From an uncultured Clostridia bacterium (GTDB taxonomy: Bacteria > Bacillota > Clostridia > RUG12999), in contig CATIYX010000080.1 in NCBI GenBank assembly GCA_949739095.1, positions 1 to 6,884 of the forward strand: a DNA stretch of 6,884 bases, written 5' to 3'. Positions 3,783-6,884 of the stretch are shown here, one piece after another. Under the pieces are notes generated by a model. It saw nothing but the letters and a program-made list of their open reading frames with translations, was not told the origin of the DNA and made no database searches. The translations under genes and the position numbers were made by a program. Within the stretch, counting starts at the first letter, position 1. Every line of letters begins with the position of its first letter.

Positions 3783-4157
3783 TTATTCGCGTGCCTCTTT
3801 GTTTTGTTCTTTTTGTTCTTTTCGCTGTTTTTGTTCTTTTCGCTGTTTTTCGAGTAAAAGTTCTATATACTCTGTTACCTGTTCTTGATTTTTTTTCGAG
3901 AGTTGGCTATATTCTTCATTAATCTCTGATAATTTCTGATAATTTTCTATGTTAGATATACCAAATAAATAATCAATTGATACATCAAAATATTGCGCCA
4001 ACAAAATAATCGCTTCTGCCTTATTTGGATATGATATACCCTGTTCATAAAAACCAATCATTCGTGCAGATATATTAAGTAATTGTCCTATCTCTTTTTG
4101 AGAAACTTCTTGTTCTTCTCTTAATTGTCTTAATCTTTGTCCAAATGTTATTCTCAT
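3783..4157 (-). CDS. XRE-family transcriptional regulator (HTH), proximal to the type I TA locus
   Basis: A 124-residue protein with an N-terminal Cro/C1-type helix-turn-helix: FGQRLRQLREEQEVSQKEIGQLLNISARMIGFYEQGISYP, then LAQYFDVSIDYLFGISN (about residues 5-68). The C-terminal part is charged and coiled-coil-like (ENYQKLSEINEEYSQLSKKN), ending in a low-complexity KEQKQR repeat tail. The ATG at 4157 was chosen because GGGTGAG precedes it by six bases; the ATG at 4172 lacks a ribosome site. It lies 93 bp downstream of a paralogous xre gene in the same direction but has its own extended -10 promoter. Its stop codon sits inside an imperfect hairpin. A truncated duplicate of its 3' end is found at 3322-3374. 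The binding target is unknown; TTACTT-type palindromes upstream are candidates. Confidence 0.85.
   Translation of the reverse strand: MRITFGQRLRQLREEQEVSQKEIGQLLNISARMIGFYEQGISYPNKAEAIILLAQYFDVSIDYLFGISNIENYQKLSEINEEYSQLSKKNQEQVTEYIELLLEKQRKEQKQRKEQKEQNKEARE
3810..3845 (-). repeat. 18-bp tandem repeat inside the xre C-terminal tail
   Basis: Two exact copies of TTTTTGTTCTTTTCGCTG (plus strand), plus partial flanking copies, encode the repeated KEQKQR tail. The unit is a multiple of three so copy-number change keeps frame. The truncated duplicate at 3322-3374 lacks these units, showing that the tract is variable. Confidence 0.8.
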
Positions 4158-4175
4158 GTTGAACTCACCCATCCA

Positions 4176-4202
4176 AAAAGTTTACTTTTCTATATCATAT
4201 CA
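4176..4202 (-). promoter_or_regulatory. Extended -10 promoter and palindrome upstream of the proximal xre gene
   Basis: On the minus strand TGATATGAT forms an extended -10 (TATGAT at 4199-4194); no good -35 is seen. AAAAGT-TT-ACTTTT (4176-4189) is a 6+6 palindrome at the expected start site, fitting autorepression. Confidence 0.5.
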
Positions 4203-4250
4203 CAAATATTTTCAAAAAGTTCATTTTTGAAATAATATTACTTTTTTATT

Positions 4251-4583
4251 TTATTTGGAAGTTTTATTTCTCTTATTATCTTCAATTAAAAAACGAATAT
4301 ATCGTTGTAAAGCCAGCCTTTGATCATTAGGTAATTGTTCATATAAAGAACACATATCTTTAAATTCACTACGAACCCTAACATCAGATTGTCCTAATAA
4401 ATAATCTATCGTTACCCCAAATAGTTGCGCTAGAATTATATATATTTTTATATCCCCCGGATAGTTTGTCCCGCGTTCATACTTTCCAACCATTTCTTGT
4501 GTTACACCTATTATTTCCCCAACCTGTTTCTGCGTATATTTAATTTCTCCACGAAGCAACTTTAATCTTTCTCCAAACGTCAT
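4251..4583 (-). CDS. XRE-family transcriptional regulator (HTH), divergent from the unknown operon
   Basis: A 110-residue Cro/C1-type regulator. The HTH spans about residues 1-62 (FGERLKLL, YTQKQVGEIIGVTQEMVGKY, LAQLFGVTIDYLLGQSD), with a helical C-terminal part (CSLYEQLPNDQRLALQRYIRFLIEDN) that probably dimerises. The start at 4583 was chosen because GGGTGA lies five bases before that ATG; an upstream ATG at 4622 falls in the promoter region. It is a clear paralogue of the next gene, sharing the FGxRLxxLR start, the YExGxxYP turn and the (V/D)(S/T)IDYL(F/L)G end of the HTH. It faces the 4730-5378 operon across a 146-bp intergenic region with palindromic sites, so it likely represses that operon and possibly itself. 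Confidence 0.87.
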   Translation of the reverse strand: MTFGERLKLLRGEIKYTQKQVGEIIGVTQEMVGKYERGTNYPGDIKIYIILAQLFGVTIDYLLGQSDVRVRSEFKDMCSLYEQLPNDQRLALQRYIRFLIEDNKRNKTSK

Positions 4584-4601
4584 TTTCATCACCCAAAGTA
4601 T

Positions 4602-4632
4602 ATTATAAAACAAAATTTCCAAAAATGTTCAA
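4602..4632 (-). promoter_or_regulatory. Candidate promoter of the divergent xre gene
   Basis: On the minus strand TTGAAC (4632-4627) and TATAAT (4607-4602) are separated by 19 bp, slightly long. The leader would be only about a dozen bases, placing the GGGTGA ribosome site near the 5' end. Confidence 0.45.
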
Positions 4633-4638
4633 AAATGA

Positions 4639-4650
4639 AGTAAATTTACT
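4639..4650. promoter_or_regulatory. Palindrome AGTAAATTTACT, candidate operator
   Basis: A perfect 12-bp palindrome lying between the two divergent -35 regions. It shares AGTA...TACT ends with the operator at 4665-4681, though its centre is wider. A regulator bound here could affect both directions. Confidence 0.5.
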
Positions 4651-4658
4651 ATTTTCCA

Positions 4659-4688
4659 TTGACACAGAAGTATTACTTCTGTTATAAT
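4659..4688 (+). promoter_or_regulatory. Promoter with embedded operator for the unknown two-gene operon
   Basis: TTGACA (4659-4664) and TATAAT (4683-4688) are consensus with an 18-bp spacer. The spacer contains CAGAAGTA-T-TACTTCTG (4665-4681), a perfect 8+8 palindrome. A dimeric XRE repressor bound there would exclude polymerase, making this a tightly switched strong promoter. Confidence 0.85.
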
Positions 4689-4729
4689 ACGTTATAGAAA
4701 TATAATTCTATCAAAAAGGGGGATTTTAT

Positions 4730-4993
4730 TTGGAAGTACCAAAAGAGTTATTGAATCAATATTTGGTGAAATATCTGAATGATAACATCGCACACTTCAC
4801 AGACAAGCTGGATCTGGATATCTCTTCTATTGTGCAGTCGTGCGCTGTGCAAGCACTGGAGGAAATTCGCGCCGCGATTCGCCGCAACGACGATTTCTAT
4901 GACAACGCGGGCGATTTCAATACGATTGAAGAAATCCTGCAAATCTTTGACAAATACGGACTTCATTCGGGTGCCTGCCATGACTTCGGATAA
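4730..4993 (+). CDS. Hypothetical acidic protein, first gene of an XRE-controlled operon
   Basis: An 87-residue protein that I do not recognise. It starts with TTG at 4730, supported by AAAGGGGG seven bases upstream and by the absence of an early ATG in frame. It appears soluble and largely helical: LLNQYLVKYLNDNIAHF, a DLDISSIVQSCAVQALEEIRAAI helix, then an acidic segment (RNDDFYDNAGDFNTIEEILQIFDKYGL) and a HDFG end. It has no signal peptide or membrane segment. It overlaps the next gene by 14 bp and is divergent from the XRE regulator, an arrangement common in phage, ICE and toxin-antitoxin or immunity modules. Function cannot be assigned. Confidence 0.75.
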   Translation: MEVPKELLNQYLVKYLNDNIAHFTDKLDLDISSIVQSCAVQALEEIRAAIRRNDDFYDNAGDFNTIEEILQIFDKYGLHSGACHDFG

Positions 4994-5378
4994 ACACAGC
5001 GGCGCACTGCCGCTCCCTGAAATGGACGCCAAAAAACTGTTGAAAAAATATGAAACTTTGGAAAAACAATTTATTTGGGACGTTCGGTATGACCTCGAAC
5101 AATCAGACGAAACCTATCGGAAACTTTGGGACCGCTTTGACCAAGCATACTACGCGCTAATGCGCTGCAATTCAAAATGTGCTACAACGGCTGAAAAACA
5201 GCTTGCGCGGAAATTCCCTACTATTTTAAAACAATTGTTGGATTATCAGGCTGCCTATCTGTTCCGCGGCGGTTTTAGGACATTCTTTCACCTCTATGAA
5301 AAATTGACGCTGGAACATCTCGCAGCGCAGCTTGACGAATACGACCGTCACGTCCATCCGTGGCGGTGGTGGCGATAG
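4980..5378 (+). CDS. Hypothetical basic/aromatic-rich protein, second gene of the operon
   Basis: A 132-residue protein of unknown function. The ATG at 4980 overlaps the end of the upstream gene by 14 bp, implying translational coupling; a weak GGGTG lies six bases before it. It is probably all-helical (DAKKLLKKYETLEKQFIWDVRYDLE, YRKLWDRFDQAYYALMRC, AEKQLARKFPTILKQLLDYQAAYLF) and ends with HPWRWWR. Two cysteines (CNSKC) are closely spaced but no further metal-site residues are obvious. There are no membrane spans. A longer reading of this frame upstream to 4779 lies inside the preceding gene and is not supported. The pairing of a small acidic protein with a basic partner under a repressor resembles toxin-antitoxin or anti-phage modules, but that is only a resemblance. 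Confidence 0.72.
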   Translation: MTSDKHSGALPLPEMDAKKLLKKYETLEKQFIWDVRYDLEQSDETYRKLWDRFDQAYYALMRCNSKCATTAEKQLARKFPTILKQLLDYQAAYLFRGGFRTFFHLYEKLTLEHLAAQLDEYDRHVHPWRWWR

Positions 5379-5407
5379 CGTAACATTCTTGTCTCCTAAT
5401 AATAAAC

Positions 5408-5449
5408 GCAAAGGAGCCTGCATTGACACCCAATCGCAGGCTCCTTTGC
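5408..5449. repeat. Perfect 14-bp hairpin without T-tract
   Basis: GCAAAGGAGCCTGC (5408-5421) pairs perfectly with GCAGGCTCCTTTGC (5436-5449) around 14 nt, whose ATTG and CAAT can extend the fold. It lies 29 bases past the last operon stop. No T-run follows, so it may protect the mRNA 3' end, act as a weak terminator, or be a protein-binding site. Confidence 0.75.
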
Positions 5450-5473
5450 ATTTCAAAATTGTGAATCAAAAAC

Positions 5474-5503
5474 AAAAAGGCTTTCCCGCGGGAAAGCCTT
5501 TTT
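5474..5503. terminator. Bidirectional terminator between convergent operons
   Basis: A perfect 30-bp palindrome: AAAAAGGCTTTCCCG joined to its reverse complement. T-runs occur in both directions, with TTTTTGTTTTTG on the minus strand. It ends both the unknown plus-strand operon and the feo transcript. Confidence 0.92.
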
Positions 5504-5520
5504 ATGATGAGAGATAAAAG

Positions 5521-5551
5521 AGGAGGGCAGCGGGGCACCCCCCGCCGTCCT
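5521..5551 (-). terminator. GC-rich hairpin directly after the FeoB-associated gene
   Basis: GCGGGG (5530-5535) pairs with CCCCGC (5540-5545), and AGGA/TCCT close the outside across an internal loop. On the minus strand TCTTTTAT follows the stem. It adjoins the stop codon and may be a first, leaky terminator ahead of the stronger one at 5474-5503. Confidence 0.5.
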
Positions 5552-5725
5552 TTATTCAGGGTCTTTTGATGAATTACAGTGGGGGCAGCTCCCCTGACTG
5601 CTGCACCCGCTGCATCCGCCTGCTTTGCGTGTCCGCAGCACATGCCGCGCTGCAAAAAAGACCGCCACTGCAAGCAGCAACACAATCACAATCGTCGCCA
5701 AATTGGCAGACAACCATGCAAACAT
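5552..5725 (-). CDS. FeoB-associated Cys-rich membrane protein
   Basis: A 57-residue protein beginning MFAWLSANLATIVIVLLLAV. Residues 3-26 form one membrane helix, followed by a basic RHVLRTRK stretch that should face the cytoplasm and a cysteine-rich tail GGCSGCSSQGSCPHCN with four cysteines (C38, C41, C47, C50) in two CxxC pairs. This matches the small FeoB-associated Cys-rich family found next to feoB in Firmicutes; a role in ferrous iron handling at the membrane is assumed for the family and not demonstrated here. The ATG at 5725 has AAGGA (minus strand of 5732-5736) six bases upstream. It starts 23 bp after the feoB stop in the same direction, so the two are co-transcribed. It is easily missed by ORF callers because of its size. 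Confidence 0.9.
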   Translation of the reverse strand: MFAWLSANLATIVIVLLLAVAVFFAARHVLRTRKAGGCSGCSSQGSCPHCNSSKDPE

Positions 5726-5748
5726 TTCAATTCCTTCTTTCTAACCGA

Positions 5749-6884
5749 TTACGCCTGTATGCTACGCACTTGTGTGCGGCGGCTCAGCGTATTCTTATAC
5801 GGATTGGGTCGGAAAATCAGGTAGATTAACAATGCCGCTACCACAATTGCTACAACTGTACCAATACCGAATCCGCCGCCTGCAAACAAGTTTCCAATCT
5901 GGTAGACGCAAAGCGAGATGGCATACGCAAATACGCACTGATACCCAATCGCAAACCAAGTCCATTTTGCGCTGTTCATTTCCCGTTTAATGGCGCCAAT
6001 TGCCGCAAAGCACGGTGCACACAGCAAGTTGAACACGAGGAAGGAATATGCCGCCAGAGCCGTGTAGCTTGACGCCAGTGTTCCCCAAACCTCTACGCCA
6101 TCTTCTGCAACTTCTGCAAAACCGAACAGGATACCAAACGTGCCAACAACATTTTCTTTTGCAATCAATCCTGTAACAGCCGCAACTGCCGCTTTCCAGT
6201 CGCCCCAGCCAAGTGGCGCAAATATCACAGCAATCACGTTACCAATATTCGCAAGAATAGAATTGTTCAAATCTTCTACCATGCCAAAGCCATCCTCAAA
6301 TCCAAAGCCTTGCAGGAACCACAGTACAATGGTGGAAAGCAGAATGATTGTTCCTGCTTTTTTGATGAACGACCAGCCTCTTTCCCACATGCTACGCAGC
6401 ACATTGCCGACTGTCGGCAAATGGTAGGCAGGAAGCTCCATCACAAACGGCGCGGGGTCGCCTGCAAACATTTTTGTTTTCTTCAGCATGACACCCGAAA
6501 CAATAATTGCGGCAATCCCTATGAAATATGCACTCGGTGACACCCACCATGCGCCGTCAAACAACGCGCCCGCAATCAGCGCGATAATCGGCAGTTTCGC
6601 ACCACAGGGAATAAACGTAGTGGTCATGATGGTCATTTTTCTGTCGCGGTCGTTTTCTATCGTCCGCGACGCCATGACGCCCGGCACGCCACACCCTGTC
6701 CCGATTAAAATAGGAATAAAGGATTTTCCTGATAGTCCGAATTTTCTGAAAATTCTATCCATGATAAAAGCGATTCTCGCCATATATCCGCACGCTTCCA
6801 GGAACGCAAGGAAAATGAACAATACAAGCATTTGCGGCACAAATCCCAGAACTGCACCAACACCGCCCACGATACCGTCCAGTA
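5749..6884 (-). CDS. feoB: Ferrous iron transport protein B, C-terminal part (5' end outside window)
   Basis: The visible 377 residues are the membrane half of FeoB, the GTP-dependent Fe(II) permease of the cytoplasmic membrane. The visible part opens LDGIVGGVGAVLGFVPQM and runs on past the window edge, so the G-domain is not seen. Gate motif 1 is FIPILIGTGCGVPGVMASRT, with the pore cysteine and the conserved SRT; gate 2 is NLLCAPCFAAIGAIKRE, with two cysteines. TAVTGLIAKENVVGT-like sequence (AAVTGLIAKENVVGTFG) is also typical. Several membrane helices are evident, and the protein ends in a short basic tail (RPNPYKNTLSRRTQVR). It is followed by the FeoB-associated Cys-rich gene and then two terminators. 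No frameshift is seen in the visible part. Iron-dependent control would lie upstream, out of view. Confidence 0.96.
   Translation of the reverse strand, partial: LDGIVGGVGAVLGFVPQMLVLFIFLAFLEACGYMARIAFIMDRIFRKFGLSGKSFIPILIGTGCGVPGVMASRTIENDRDRKMTIMTTTFIPCGAKLPIIALIAGALFDGAWWVSPSAYFIGIAAIIVSGVMLKKTKMFAGDPAPFVMELPAYHLPTVGNVLRSMWERGWSFIKKAGTIILLSTIVLWFLQGFGFEDGFGMVEDLNNSILANIGNVIAVIFAPLGWGDWKAAVAAVTGLIAKENVVGTFGILFGFAEVAEDGVEVWGTLASSYTALAAYSFLVFNLLCAPCFAAIGAIKREMNSAKWTWFAIGYQCVFAYAISLCVYQIGNLFAGGGFGIGTVVAIVVAALLIYLIFRPNPYKNTLSRRTQVRSIQA

Noticed and set aside
4779..4979. N-terminal extension of the second operon gene up to 4779
   Set aside because: It lies wholly within the first gene in another frame and has no ribosome site; the ATG at 4980 gives the usual short overlap of coupled genes.
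5275..5685. Minus-strand 136-residue ORF across the feo/unknown operon junction
   Set aside because: It crosses two strong terminators and is a different frame from the clear FeoB-associated Cys-rich protein at 5552-5725.

Overview
The window looks like chromosomal DNA of a low-to-moderate GC Firmicute, most likely a gut-type Clostridia member. The signs are strong AGGAGG-type ribosome binding sites, near-consensus sigma-A promoters, a feoB followed by a small Cys-rich FeoB-associated membrane protein, a clostridial-style GH25 lysozyme, and HicAB and XRE modules. The genus cannot be fixed from sequence alone.

Layout. Positions 1-64 hold the 3' end of a tmRNA-type RNA gene (T-arm, acceptor strand, CCA) and its terminator, followed by an inverted 16-nt copy of the T-arm segment. 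Positions 115-1249 form a self-contained unit: a consensus promoter, a structured leader, a DRE-TIM aldolase/HMGL-like protein and a strong terminator. Positions 1430-2272 encode a GH25 muramidase without a signal peptide, resembling a phage endolysin. Positions 2280-4730 are visibly AT-richer and carry regulatory and addiction modules: an orphan antitoxin-like small RNA with a decayed toxin remnant (2326-2500), hicA-hicB (2592-3225, minus strand), a truncated 3' fragment of an xre gene (3322-3374), an apparently intact type I toxin-antitoxin locus (3475-3753) and two tandem XRE repressors (3783-4583, minus strand). Divergent from the repressors is a two-gene operon of unknown function (4730-5378) with a palindromic operator inside its promoter. 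A perfect 30-bp bidirectional terminator (5474-5503) separates this accessory block from the convergent feo genes (5552-6884, minus strand).

Most notable system. At 3475-3753 two strong promoters converge on a shared bidirectional terminator. The plus transcript encodes a 20-residue hydrophobic peptide (MEYILCFTLLVMIIIVAIKK) whose Shine-Dalgarno is buried in an 8-bp hairpin. The minus transcript is a short RNA with no evident ORF. This is the architecture of Fst/par-like and clostridial type I toxin-antitoxin systems. A second copy of the antitoxin RNA gene lies about 1.2 kb away in inverted orientation. It keeps a 46-nt perfect match including the whole terminator loop, but its opposing toxin has lost its N-terminal half and start codon. 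The surviving orphan RNA could therefore act in trans as an antidote. Toxin and antitoxin RNAs also begin with nearly the same 5' sequence in the same sense, unlike the complementary repeats of classical par.

How the parts fit. Three regulatory or stability modules (type I TA, HicAB, XRE pair plus unknown operon) sit between a tmRNA gene, a common integration site, and a housekeeping feo locus. Together with the endolysin-like lysozyme this suggests a decayed mobile element or accessory island. No integrase, transposase or second attachment site is visible, so this remains an inference.
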